Below are positions 8,794-17,706 of a DNA stretch of 48,795 nucleotides, piece after piece. How positions within the stretch are numbered: position 1 is the stretch's first letter; each line of letters starts with the position of its first letter. Under the pieces are notes generated by a model. The model was not told the origin of the DNA, did no database searches, and worked only from the letters and a program-made list of their open reading frames with translations. Source of the stretch: Bacteroidales bacterium (GTDB lineage: Bacteria; Bacteroidota; Bacteroidia; Bacteroidales; G3-4614); NCBI GenBank assembly GCA_017935575.1, contig JAGBHI010000092.1, positions 1-48,795 of the forward strand, read 5' to 3'. The position numbers and the translations under genes were made by a program.

Positions 8794-9909
8794 ATGATTT
8801 TGAGTGAGAGGAGATATTTTATTGCTTTATCGGCTATCAAAGGGATAAACTTTGAAACAGCCAAAGCATTGATTGAGAAGTATGGCTCGGCTGAAGCTGT
8901 TTTCTCGTCCGACTCATTATCTCTCCCCGACTTTGAAGGAAATGAACAATTGATAGAGCTTTTTACAAAATCGTCAAAAGAGAGCCTTCTTGATTACGCC
9001 GACCGCGAAATTGAATTTATTGAGAGAAATAATATTACTCCTATTGAATTTTGTTCTCCCCAATACCCCCAACGTCTGTTGGGGTGTAACGATGCTCCCA
9101 TTCTTTTATATACTCTCGGTGATACCGATTTCAACTCCGGCAAATATGTAAGTATTGTTGGCACAAGACACGCAACGACCTATGGTAGAGAGTGGTGCGA
9201 AAAGTTTGTTGGAGAACTTGCCGAGATGTTTCCTGATGTGGTTATTGTAAGCGGATTGGCTTATGGCATTGATATTTGCGCCCACCGTGCAGCAATGGAA
9301 AGTGGAGTAAAAACCATTGCCGTTTTAGGCAACTCGTTAGACTCTATCTACCCTGCTACGCATAGAGATTCTGCCAAACGGATTTTAAACAATGGTGCTC
9401 TTATTAGTGAATACTCTTCGCAGGCTCCTACCCTAAAGGTTAATTTTGTAGCACGCAACAGAATTGTTGCCGGCATGAGCGATGCAACGGTTATTGTAGA
9501 ATCAAAAGAGAAAGGTGGCTCATTAATTACAGCTGCACTTGCCGCAGGTTATTACAGAGACGTTTTTGCTCTACCGGGAGATGTTAACAAAGAGAGCTCA
9601 AAAGGGTGCAACAATCTTATAAGGGATAACAAGGCTCAACTGATAACTTCGGCTAAAGATATGGCTGATATTATGGGGTGGGAATTTCTAATGAGATCAA
9701 AAAGAGTTCAGGAGACTCTCTTCCCCGATATAGATGATACGGAGCAAAAAATTTTAGATATTTTGGAGATATTAGGAGAGACTGATATAAATACTCTTTC
9801 TCTACAATCGGGCATTGCTACCTCATCTCTGTTATCTTCGCTTATGGGTCTTGAATTTAAGGGTATTATAAAATCGTACCCCGGCAACAGATACAAGAAA
9901 TTTATTTGA
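8794..9909 (+). CDS. dprA: DNA-processing protein DprA
   Basis: DprA binds single-stranded DNA and loads RecA in natural transformation. It has an N-terminal helix-hairpin-helix region (IKGINFETAKALIEKYGS), the central Rossmann core with VGTRHATTYG, SGLAYGIDICAHRAA and FVARNRIVAGMSDATVIVE, then KGGSLITAALA, and a C-terminal winged-helix segment (about residues 310-371). The 371-aa length and all core motifs look intact. No other competence gene is in the window. Its stop lies two bases from the stop of the converging znuC-like gene. Confidence 0.96.
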   Translation: MILSERRYFIALSAIKGINFETAKALIEKYGSAEAVFSSDSLSLPDFEGNEQLIELFTKSSKESLLDYADREIEFIERNNITPIEFCSPQYPQRLLGCNDAPILLYTLGDTDFNSGKYVSIVGTRHATTYGREWCEKFVGELAEMFPDVVIVSGLAYGIDICAHRAAMESGVKTIAVLGNSLDSIYPATHRDSAKRILNNGALISEYSSQAPTLKVNFVARNRIVAGMSDATVIVESKEKGGSLITAALAAGYYRDVFALPGDVNKESSKGCNNLIRDNKAQLITSAKDMADIMGWEFLMRSKRVQETLFPDIDDTEQKILDILEILGETDINTLSLQSGIATSSLLSSLMGLEFKGIIKSYPGNRYKKFI

Positions 9910-9911
9910 GC

Positions 9912-10547
9912 CTAAACCACTCTCCCCTCCTCAACTCTTATTATGTGATTTGCAATATGGCTTATTCCGTCAATATTATGTATTACCATAACTATGGTTG
10001 TGGTTTTACGTAACTCGTTGATAATATCATAAATTTTTTTAATCGATTGCTCATCTAAATATGATGTTGGCTCATCTAAAACAAGTATTGAGGGTGATGA
10101 TATTATTGCTCTTCCGAAAAGTGCTCTCTGAAATTGTCCTCCCGACACATCTCCTATTCTATTATGCTGAACATCGCCAAGTTGCAACATAGAGATAATT
10201 TTATCGGTTTTTTCTCTAATTTCTGATGTTGACACTCTCTTATTCATCAATCCACTCTCAATCACTTCGCGAACGGAGATGGGAAATTTCATATCCAAAC
10301 TGCTCTTCTGTGGTAAGTATCCTATATCTGTTCGGGTTTTATCTCCACCGTAAATTACTACTCCTTTTGTTGGTTTTACCAGCCCAAGCATAAGACGCAA
10401 CAAAGAGGTTTTGCCTCCTCCATTAGCTCCGGTTATCAACATAAAATCTCCCTTATTCAAGGTCAGATTTACATTGTTGAGTATTACGCGATTTTCGTAT
10501 GCGAGTGTTACCTCTTTAACTCTTATATAACTATCTTGTAATTGCAT
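9912..10547 (-). CDS. znuC: Metal ABC transporter ATP-binding protein (ZnuC-like)
   Basis: ABC ATPase of 211 aa. Walker A is GANGGGKTS (residues 40-48), the Q-loop is in GYLPQKS, the signature is VSGGQFQR, Walker B is ILVLDEPTS, and the switch His is in VIHN. The Q-loop context LPQKSSLDMKFPISV fits the zinc/manganese uptake ATPases. It overlaps the upstream binding-protein gene by 17 bp, which implies a joint role. No permease gene (znuB) is present in this operon, so the membrane partner must be encoded elsewhere or not at all. The metal is inferred. Confidence 0.85.
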   Translation of the reverse strand: MQLQDSYIRVKEVTLAYENRVILNNVNLTLNKGDFMLITGANGGGKTSLLRLMLGLVKPTKGVVIYGGDKTRTDIGYLPQKSSLDMKFPISVREVIESGLMNKRVSTSEIREKTDKIISMLQLGDVQHNRIGDVSGGQFQRALFGRAIISSPSILVLDEPTSYLDEQSIKKIYDIINELRKTTTIVMVIHNIDGISHIANHIIRVEEGRVV

Positions 10548-11388
10548 CTGCTACTTTTATTATCTCCTCAGCAAAGTTATATGCCAACGGATTTATCACC
10601 ACTATTTGTGCATCTATCTCTTTTGCAAAAGTCTCTACTTGTCTGGGATTAAATTCATTTTGGATAAATACTGTAGTTACTCCATTTACCACTGCCTCCT
10701 CTATTGCCCGTTGCATGGTCAGGGGTGTCATCTCTTTTCCTATCTGTTCTAATGAGAGCTGACGCAATCCGTAATCACGCGCAAAGTATGATAACGAAGG
10801 GTGAAATATAGCAAATTGCCTATTGGGTACGTCTTTCAACTTTTCAGTTAAAACGTAATCAATCGAGTCAATTTCTGATATAAAAAGATTATAATTATAC
10901 GTGTAATATTCAGAGTTTTCAGCGTCTAATTCAACAATTTGATTATATATATTCTCAGTCATAACCTTTACGCACTTTGGAGAACTCCAATAGTGTGGGT
11001 CATAATGTAAATGATGCTCTCCGCCATGATGGCATAGTGTAGATAAAGGCTCAAGCCCCTCCGCTGTTTTTACCAACTTTATATTGGGTGCGTTCTTTAA
11101 TATTGAAGGCAACAGACTCTCTTCAAAGCCCAAGCCTCCCACCTCAAAATATATATCCGAAGATGTTATCTCTCTTATCTGATGCGGTGTTGCATCAAAC
11201 TCTTCGGGATTGGCTCCCGAGGGGATAGCACATACAACATCTATTAAATCGCCAACAATCCTATCAACAATATATTTTTGTGGCTGTATGGTTACTGCCA
11301 CAATAGGCTTTTTATCTGTTGTTTGTGAACTACACCCTGCTAAAAGGAGTAATGATATTATAAGATTTATAATTGAACCTTTATTCAT
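10531..11388 (-). CDS. znuA: Metal ABC transporter substrate-binding lipoprotein (ZnuA-like)
   Basis: The start is placed at ATG 11388, giving a lipoprotein signal MNKGSIINLIISLLLLAGC. Upstream in-frame codons would place non-signal residues ahead of it. The mature protein has the cluster A-I fold pattern: VAVTIQPQKYIVDRI, then GANPEEFDATPHQI, a His-rich loop HHGGEHHLHYDPHYW that supplies metal ligands, IFHPSLSYFARDYG, and a C-terminal FIQNEFNPRQVETFAKEI. The His-rich loop favours zinc, though manganese is possible. The start overlaps the end of the YfhO-like gene by 8 bp, and the end overlaps znuC. Confidence 0.87.
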   Translation of the reverse strand: MNKGSIINLIISLLLLAGCSSQTTDKKPIVAVTIQPQKYIVDRIVGDLIDVVCAIPSGANPEEFDATPHQIREITSSDIYFEVGGLGFEESLLPSILKNAPNIKLVKTAEGLEPLSTLCHHGGEHHLHYDPHYWSSPKCVKVMTENIYNQIVELDAENSEYYTYNYNLFISEIDSIDYVLTEKLKDVPNRQFAIFHPSLSYFARDYGLRQLSLEQIGKEMTPLTMQRAIEEAVVNGVTTVFIQNEFNPRQVETFAKEIDAQIVVINPLAYNFAEEIIKVADAITR

Positions 11389-13807
11389 TATTTTGCTTTG
11401 TCCTAAAAGAGCGTAGAAGCATAAATGCTCCTGCAATAAGCACTACCGCTATTGAGGTGTATGCTATTCCGGTTGTTACCTTTAATGAGGTTGGCTCAAA
11501 TTTAAACTCTATATCATGTGTTCCTGCCGGAATATTCATACCTCTTAATACATAATTTACTCTTGCCATCTCAACCTGTTTGCCATCTATTGATATTTGC
11601 CAACCCCATGGGAAATATATCTCTGAGAATACTGCAAAGCCTCCGTTTTGTGAAACAGATTTGTAGTTGAGTTTGTTCGGCTGATAGTGTGTCAAATATA
11701 TGGTATCTCCTTCGGCTCTTGCAGGTATTGGTTCTGAAACTACTGTTTTAAAATATTTATCTGCTACAGCTGTTTTTGACACTTCAAATTCTGATAATGC
11801 CTCCATCTCGGCTTTGGCATCATCTACCCACTTGATCTCATCTACAAACCACGCATTACCCATAGCATCGGGGTTGCGGAAGGCTTGTGGGACACCATCT
11901 TCTCCTTGCGATATTACATATTTGGTATTAAGCATATTAACCACCGCCATATTACCTTTTGAGAGTTGATGTTTTATTAGGTCGTCGTATCGGCGAAGTT
12001 TTGCGGCACTATAACCGCCCACCGACTTATGATAATATGACGTTGTGGGGTCGTTATATGTATCAACTGTCATATTCAATACCCTATAATTGGGATCTTT
12101 GTCTTGCAATATAGCCCTGTCTGCCTCACTCATTGGGAAAGGATTCTGGACACGTCGCTCGGGTACAAAGTTATTGCTATTCAAATAACGTTTGTTAATT
12201 GGATACATATCAAATATCACAAGAGCTGCAAAGAGGGCTGCGGCAACTCCTCTCTTAATTTTTCCGTATGCAAATAACAACATTACTCCTGCGGCAACTA
12301 TTATAAAGCCAAAAGTACGCCATGCATCTGATACAAATATTGATTCTCGTACTCGTGCGAGTTCGTCAAAAACATCAGAGAACTCGGGTTGCGATGCAAA
12401 TGCCGTCATCTCTTGTTTTGAGATAAAGTCAAAAAATAGCGAAGGCATTATTGCAAACAAGAATGCTACTCCTGCGGTAAAGGCTAATGGTATGTATAAA
12501 TTCTTCTTGTTCTCTTTTATAATTTGAGGTTTGTCAAATAACTCTTTGAGAGCAAGTATAGCTAAAAGTGGTATGGCAAACTCTGCCACCACCAATATAC
12601 TTGATACTGTACGGAACTTATCATATAGAGGAACATTGTTTACAAACCACTCTGTTAGTGGCATAAAGTTGTGTCCCCACGATAAAAGAAGAGATATTAT
12701 TGATGCTACTATACATGCCCATTTTATTGGACCCTTTACAATCATACACCCTAATACAAACAAAAACATTATAACTGCTCCTGCATATACAGGACCAGAT
12801 GTAAAGGGTTGATCTCCCCAATAGTGGTTCATTTGTCCCACATATTGACGCAACGAGGGATTTGCCTCTTTCAGAGCCTCTTTATCTGAAGATATATAAC
12901 CTGTTGCTCCTCCTTTGGTATTAGGGATAAGCAGTGTCCAACTCTCTCCTATTCCGTAACTCCATTGTGTTATATATTCAAGACTCAAACCTCCTCCGCT
13001 ATTTTTAGCATTGGACTCTGAGACTAACTCTGATTGACCTCGCATGGTCTCTTTTGAGTATTCATATGTATTGTATATGCTCGGCAAGTTTGCTGTTATT
13101 GCAAGCAATGCTGCAACAATAAGTAGTGCCGTTGCTTTACCAAACTTAGCCCATTCTCTTTTTTTATGAGCACATACCGCAAAACCTATTACCAACGGAA
13201 TTATAAAGAGAGCTGAATAATAGCTCATTTGTATATGATTGGCGTGTATTTGCAACATTCCAAAAAATGCCGTCAATAGCGCTCCTTTTATATATTTTCC
13301 ACGATATGCCAATATTATTCCGGCTATTGTGGGGGGGATATATGCAAGTGTTATGAATTTCCAGATGTGCCCTGCTGCTATTATTATAAAAAAGTATGAG
13401 GAGAAGGCATATGCTATTGCTCCTATCAATGAGAGATACCACTTTACTCCAAGCACAATCATTAATATAAAGAAGCCTAACATCATTATATATATATACG
13501 ATATGGGTATGGGCAAACCGAGAGAGTATATCTTCTCAATCCCCTTCAATATTACATTATTACCATACGATGGTGATATCTGAAAATTTGGCATTCCGCC
13601 AAAGAGAGAGTTTGTCCAACGTGTTGTTTCGCCCGTTGCCTCTTTAAATGCCTTACCCTCTTGTCCTATGGCAATGCCTTGCTGGGTATCTCCTTGAAAG
13701 AGAACTCGTCCTTCAAATACATCGGGAGAGAAATATATCACTGATATAGCTACTATTACACACAATGATATGATGTAAGGTAATAATTTCTTAATATTAA
13801 ATTTCAT
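11381..13807 (-). CDS. YfhO-family polytopic membrane protein
   Basis: 808 aa with about a dozen hydrophobic helices. After the first helix comes a periplasmic stretch with GDTQQGIAIGQEGKAF and TRWTNSLFGGMPNFQ, typical of YfhO proteins, which are predicted GT-C-type glycosyltransferases using lipid-linked sugars. A soluble C-terminal region (about residues 560-770) contains VGGYSAAKLRRYDD and ends in a beta-rich segment (GWQISIDGKQVEMARVNYVLRG) before a last helix. The substrate is unknown. It is the fifth gene of the aroQ operon, with a 6-bp gap upstream and an 8-bp overlap with znuA downstream. Confidence 0.85.
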   Translation of the reverse strand: MKFNIKKLLPYIISLCVIVAISVIYFSPDVFEGRVLFQGDTQQGIAIGQEGKAFKEATGETTRWTNSLFGGMPNFQISPSYGNNVILKGIEKIYSLGLPIPISYIYIMMLGFFILMIVLGVKWYLSLIGAIAYAFSSYFFIIIAAGHIWKFITLAYIPPTIAGIILAYRGKYIKGALLTAFFGMLQIHANHIQMSYYSALFIIPLVIGFAVCAHKKREWAKFGKATALLIVAALLAITANLPSIYNTYEYSKETMRGQSELVSESNAKNSGGGLSLEYITQWSYGIGESWTLLIPNTKGGATGYISSDKEALKEANPSLRQYVGQMNHYWGDQPFTSGPVYAGAVIMFLFVLGCMIVKGPIKWACIVASIISLLLSWGHNFMPLTEWFVNNVPLYDKFRTVSSILVVAEFAIPLLAILALKELFDKPQIIKENKKNLYIPLAFTAGVAFLFAIMPSLFFDFISKQEMTAFASQPEFSDVFDELARVRESIFVSDAWRTFGFIIVAAGVMLLFAYGKIKRGVAAALFAALVIFDMYPINKRYLNSNNFVPERRVQNPFPMSEADRAILQDKDPNYRVLNMTVDTYNDPTTSYYHKSVGGYSAAKLRRYDDLIKHQLSKGNMAVVNMLNTKYVISQGEDGVPQAFRNPDAMGNAWFVDEIKWVDDAKAEMEALSEFEVSKTAVADKYFKTVVSEPIPARAEGDTIYLTHYQPNKLNYKSVSQNGGFAVFSEIYFPWGWQISIDGKQVEMARVNYVLRGMNIPAGTHDIEFKFEPTSLKVTTGIAYTSIAVVLIAGAFMLLRSFRTKQNNE

Positions 13808-13813
13808 AATCGT

Positions 13814-15034
13814 CTATTTTGTTTTACTTAATATCTTTGAATTTAAATATTTTATTGGGTACCACGCTGTAAGTACGCTTACAAGGGTTACTGTAAGTAA
13901 TACCATAACAACATCACTGAATATAACTTTTACAGGATAGAACTCCACTATAAAGTTGCTACCCATTCTCAACAACCCTACATGTTGTTGCAATAGCGAC
14001 AAAATTAGTCCTATGATAAGTCCCACAACTGCTCCTATTGCCGAAATAAGCACTCCTTCGTTAAAAAATATCTGAGTGATGAACTTTTGCGATGCTCCTA
14101 TATCTGAGAGTGTCTTTATATTGTTTTTCTTATCAATTATCAACATTGATACAGATCCTATTATGTTAAAGGCTGCTATTATCAATACAAATGCAAGCAT
14201 TAGGAATGTTATCCATTTCTCAATCTTCATCATTGAGAATGCTTCGCTCTTCTGCTCCATTCTGTTTTTGACAATATAGTTATCGCCCAAAGTCTGCATT
14301 ACCTCTTTTTTAACATTCTCTACATCATATCCTTCTGATACTTTTATCTCTAATTGAGTTGCTTCGGTTGTATAACTGAATAACTCTTTTGCTATAGAAA
14401 TTGGCACATATATTACTTGATCGTCATACTCAGGCTGGCTTATAGAGAATACTCCTGTGCAATATACATCGGCACAATTAAACGATGCCAACGGATTAAG
14501 CATATTTACCTTTGACATTCGTTTGGGCGAATATATTTTTATGGGAGATACAAAATAGGGTGCTACCATAAGAGTATTTGAAACCCCTACTCCAATAACC
14601 GCTTTGGGTATTGTATCGGCAAATGCCGTTACTCCATCAACAAGAGATTTGTCTATATCTGATACTGATGAGTATGACGAAGGTACTCCTTTTATTATTA
14701 CAGGTTGTTGTCTGTCGCCAAAAAGTGCAAGTGCATTATCCTCTATTACAGGCGTTACAGCCTCCACCCCCTCTATTTTATAGAGTTGTTCTACTTCAGG
14801 TGCTGTTGTCTGAAGTGTCTTCCCTGTTGCTGCCCGAACCTCAATATGAGGGTCTATCTCTGAATATAGCGATGATATTATCTCCTCAAAGCCATTATAT
14901 ACAGAGAGGGTGCATATCATTGCCATTGTAGCTACAGCAACTCCACACACCGACACTATTGACACCGCATTTATCGCACTATGCGACTTTGGGGAAAACA
15001 GATAACGTAATGCTATTTTCAGTGAAAGAGACAT
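13814..15034 (-). CDS. FtsX-type ABC permease, LolC/LolE-like
   Basis: 406 aa with the layout of lipoprotein-releasing permeases: an N-terminal helix after LKIALRYLFSPKSHSAINAVS, a large periplasmic MacB-like domain (about residues 50-260), then three helices of an FtsX domain (ITFLMLAFVLIIAAFNIIGS, then NEGVLISAIGAVVGLIIGLI, then the last near the C-terminus). LolC/E proteins lift mature lipoproteins out of the inner membrane with the ATPase LolD. No LolD lies next to it. It follows rbfA after 4 bp within the operon. Confidence 0.85.
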   Translation of the reverse strand: MSLSLKIALRYLFSPKSHSAINAVSIVSVCGVAVATMAMICTLSVYNGFEEIISSLYSEIDPHIEVRAATGKTLQTTAPEVEQLYKIEGVEAVTPVIEDNALALFGDRQQPVIIKGVPSSYSSVSDIDKSLVDGVTAFADTIPKAVIGVGVSNTLMVAPYFVSPIKIYSPKRMSKVNMLNPLASFNCADVYCTGVFSISQPEYDDQVIYVPISIAKELFSYTTEATQLEIKVSEGYDVENVKKEVMQTLGDNYIVKNRMEQKSEAFSMMKIEKWITFLMLAFVLIIAAFNIIGSVSMLIIDKKNNIKTLSDIGASQKFITQIFFNEGVLISAIGAVVGLIIGLILSLLQQHVGLLRMGSNFIVEFYPVKVIFSDVVMVLLTVTLVSVLTAWYPIKYLNSKILSKTK

Positions 15035-15038
15035 TAGA

Positions 15039-15374
15039 TTACTTGTTTAAAAGAGAATCAATGTTCTCAATATAGTCAAGTGAATCATCAACAAAAAATA
15101 TCAATTCAGGAACTTTGCGCAATTGAAAACGTACTCTTCCTGCAAGTTCGTAACGAATACTCTTTGCACTCTCCTTTATTGATGCCAATATTGTTTCTGA
15201 TTTTTCTGAAGGGAAAATACTTAAATATATTTTTGCAACGCTTAAATCGGGACTTACTCTAACGATACTTACCGATACTAACGTTCCCTGCATTTTTTTT
15301 GTCTCTGCCAAAAAAATCTCGCCTAACTCCTTTTGTAAAAGACGATTTATTTTACTTTGTCGTGTTGTTTCCAT
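15039..15374 (-). CDS. rbfA: Ribosome-binding factor A
   Basis: RbfA helps mature the 30S subunit and the 16S rRNA 5' end. The KH-like fold is shown by METTRQSKINRLLQKELGEIF, VSIVRVSPDLSVAKIYLSIFP and RYELAGRVRFQLRKVPEL. About 111 aa, normal for the phylum. The start is set at ATG 15374; the frame extends two codons upstream to a TTG, but METTRQ is the family's usual beginning. It sits 7 bp behind the O-methyltransferase and 4 bp ahead of the LolC/E-like gene. Confidence 0.95.
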   Translation of the reverse strand: METTRQSKINRLLQKELGEIFLAETKKMQGTLVSVSIVRVSPDLSVAKIYLSIFPSEKSETILASIKESAKSIRYELAGRVRFQLRKVPELIFFVDDSLDYIENIDSLLNK

Positions 15375-15381
15375 AATCAAA

Positions 15382-16011
15382 CTACTTTTTATAAATAATG
15401 GTTAATCCGTCTCGCGACGGTACAAATACTTTCTCAACCCTATCATCTGCCGCAACCATATCGTTAAATTTGCGCAGCCCCACTGTTTGAGGATCGTGTT
15501 GAGTTTCATCTATTATCTTGCCTGACCAAAGGGTATTGTCGGCAAGCATAAACCCACCCTTTCGGAGTTTGGGATATACTAAATCATAATATTCACAATA
15601 CTCTCGTTTGTCAGCATCAATAAAGACCATATCAAACTCTTCGTCAAGTGTTGGTATTATACGCTTTGCATCGCCCATTATCAGACGTATCTTATCTTTA
15701 TTGGGAGATTGCTCAAGATACTCATTTATAAAGTCTTCTAACTCATCGTTCTCCTCTATGGTGTAAATAAGTCCGTCTTCTGGTAATGCCTCGGCAAAAC
15801 ATTGAGCCGAATAGCCTGTAAAAGTTCCCGATTCCAATACTCGTTTGGGGTTTATCATTCTACAAAGCATTTTCAACATTCGTCCTTGCACATGCCCCGA
15901 AAGCATTCGTGAACGTACCAATTTCACATTGGTATCTCGATTTAAACGACTAAGCAACTCCCCCTCAGGGTCAATGTGTGCCTGTATGTATAACTCCTCC
16001 TCTGTAAACAT
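15382..16011 (-). CDS. SAM-dependent O-methyltransferase, family 3
   Basis: 209 aa with the catechol O-methyltransferase-like Rossmann fold. Motif I is VLESGTFTGYSAQCFAEAL, the acidic residue binding SAM ribose is in IYTIEENDE, and the metal/catalytic region is FIDADKREYCEYYDLV followed by DNTLWSG. These match the YrrM/caffeoyl-CoA-type family. The natural acceptor is unknown. It is wedged between aroQ (1-bp gap) and rbfA, an order I associate with Bacteroidota genomes. Confidence 0.88.
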   Translation of the reverse strand: MFTEEELYIQAHIDPEGELLSRLNRDTNVKLVRSRMLSGHVQGRMLKMLCRMINPKRVLESGTFTGYSAQCFAEALPEDGLIYTIEENDELEDFINEYLEQSPNKDKIRLIMGDAKRIIPTLDEEFDMVFIDADKREYCEYYDLVYPKLRKGGFMLADNTLWSGKIIDETQHDPQTVGLRKFNDMVAADDRVEKVFVPSRDGLTIIYKK

Positions 16012-16012
16012 A

Positions 16013-16438
16013 TTATTTTTTTGTTTTTACAGCCTCTATGGCAAGGCGATAAGAGTCTAACCCAAAACCTGCTATTGTGCCTACGCATGATGCCGCAATA
16101 TACGACACTTTACGATAATCTTCGCGAGCATTCACGTTTGATATATGAACCTCTATAACAGGTGCTTTTATGGCTCGTATTGCATCAGATATTGCAATTG
16201 AGGTATGTGTATAGGCTCCTGCATTCAAAACTATTGCATCTACTTCGCCAAAACCCACATTATGAAGCATATCTATTATTTCTCCTTCGTGGTTTGACTG
16301 ATAATATGTTATATCATCTTCAATGTATTTATCTTTGAGTTCTGAAAGATATGTTTCAAAATCTTTTTTACCGTATATGCTCTCCTCTCTACGCCCTAAA
16401 AGATTAAGATTTGGGCCATTTATGATGAGTATCTTCAT
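16013..16438 (-). CDS. aroQ: 3-dehydroquinate dehydratase, type II
   Basis: AroQ removes water from 3-dehydroquinate in the shikimate pathway. The type II signature is complete: NGPNLNLLGRRE with the catalytic Arg17 and Tyr22 on the flexible lid, LNAGAYTHTS, and EVHISN with the catalytic His98. 141 aa is the normal length. It is the first gene of the seven-gene minus-strand operon and is driven by the promoter at 16495-16524. Confidence 0.97.
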   Translation of the reverse strand: MKILIINGPNLNLLGRREESIYGKKDFETYLSELKDKYIEDDITYYQSNHEGEIIDMLHNVGFGEVDAIVLNAGAYTHTSIAISDAIRAIKAPVIEVHISNVNAREDYRKVSYIAASCVGTIAGFGLDSYRLAIEAVKTKK

Positions 16439-16494
16439 ATTCTATTATTTTTTTGTATATTTGTTCAATATAATGTCTATAATATTCAAACAGA

Positions 16495-16524
16495 CAAAAG
16501 TAATAAATATTTAGGTTATTACAA
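16495..16524 (-). promoter_or_regulatory. Promoter of the aroQ operon
   Basis: On the minus strand, TTG (16524-16522), a 19-nt spacer, then TACTTTTG (16502-16495), which fits TAnnTTTG. A plus-strand -7-like octamer TATATTTG lies at 16456-16463 for xerD, so the two divergent promoters share this 92-bp gap. Confidence 0.6.
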
Positions 16525-16530
16525 CGATTT

Positions 16531-17436
16531 ATGCCTAATAAAGAGATTAATCTGATAAAAAAATACAAATCTTATTTAAGATTGGAGAAGGGGTTATCCG
16601 AGAATAGTATCAGCGGATATATAAACGATTTGAATAAGCTATTGGACTTTTTAAACACCACCGAATATAGCGCAAAAACATTTGAAGAGGCTGATATTTT
16701 GCAATTTTTATGTACGCTAAACGACATGGGTATTTGCGCACGCTCTCAAGCAAGAATTTTATCAGGAATAAAATCGTTTTATAAATTTTTAATCATCGAT
16801 GAGTATATAAAGATTAATCCCCTATTAAATATAGAATCTCCAAAACTCGGACGGCATCTCCCGGAAGTATTGACTATTGAGGAGATAGATATGATTTCTA
16901 AGAGTTTTGACATGTCGCTACCCGAAAGCCACAGAAACAGGGCAATAATAGAGGTAATGTACGGGTGCGGATTAAGAGTTTCAGAACTTGTAAATCTTAA
17001 ATTATCATCAATTTATCCCAACGAAGGCTATATAATAGTTGAAGGCAAAGGGCGAAAACAGAGAATTGTTCCCATATCGGACATTGCCATTAAAGAGATA
17101 AAACTATACTTAAATATTCGCAAAAACCTTAATATCAAAAAGGGGTGTGAAGATTTTATATTTCTAAACAGAAGGGGCGGACAATTATCGCGAGTTATGG
17201 TTTTTTATATCATAAAAAAAGTTTGCGAAGAGTGTAATATCAAAAAAAACATAAGCCCTCATACTCTAAGACATACATTTGCCACACATCTACTTGAGGG
17301 AGGAGCCAATCTTAGAGCCATTCAGCAGATGTTGGGACACGAAAGCATATCTACTACCGAAATTTACATTCATCTTGACAGAGCTTTTTTAAAACAGGAG
17401 ATACTATCACACCACCCAAGAAACAATAAGAGTTAA
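16531..17436 (+). CDS. xerD: Site-specific tyrosine recombinase XerD
   Basis: XerC/D recombinases resolve chromosome dimers at dif. An N-terminal SAM-like core-binding domain (residues 1-95) precedes the catalytic domain with Arg149 (GCGLRVSEL), Lys173 (EGKGRKQR), His244 and Arg247 (HTLRH), His270 (LGHESI) and the nucleophile Tyr279 (TTEIYIH). 301 aa. It is a lone gene divergent from aroQ with no integrative-element features around it, so a housekeeping XerD is favoured over a mobile integrase. Confidence 0.93.
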   Translation: MPNKEINLIKKYKSYLRLEKGLSENSISGYINDLNKLLDFLNTTEYSAKTFEEADILQFLCTLNDMGICARSQARILSGIKSFYKFLIIDEYIKINPLLNIESPKLGRHLPEVLTIEEIDMISKSFDMSLPESHRNRAIIEVMYGCGLRVSELVNLKLSSIYPNEGYIIVEGKGRKQRIVPISDIAIKEIKLYLNIRKNLNIKKGCEDFIFLNRRGGQLSRVMVFYIIKKVCEECNIKKNISPHTLRHTFATHLLEGGANLRAIQQMLGHESISTTEIYIHLDRAFLKQEILSHHPRNNKS

Positions 17437-17570
17437 ATATTTGTTGTAACAACTACTTTTAATGCGATAAGGAGAACTTTTCTTAATTGTAATAAAGCAT
17501 AATATAAAATTATTATTGTTATAAATTCAAAAAAATGAAATCAATATGATGTTATTTGCCAAAATTGAAG

Positions 17571-17578
17571 TATATTTG
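17571..17578 (+). promoter_or_regulatory. -7 element of the OmpA-like/TPR lipoprotein gene
   Basis: TATATTTG fits the consensus and leaves a leader of about 120 nt, which is AT-rich. No -33 element is found at standard spacing. The rest of 17437-17706 shows nothing else recognisable. Confidence 0.45.
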
Positions 17579-17706
17579 TGCATTAATATCAACTTTTTTA
17601 AAGTATTATTTGTATTTTAAACTAAAAAATGCAACATATTATACTTTATTTCAGACAATTAAGAGAATTTTTAATTAAATATTAACAAACCAAAAGTAAA
17701 TTAACT

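Noticed and set aside
16531..17436. The tyrosine recombinase as the integrase of a mobile element
   Set aside because: It has the size and motifs of housekeeping XerD, is flanked by core genes, and has no tRNA, att repeat or cargo beside it.
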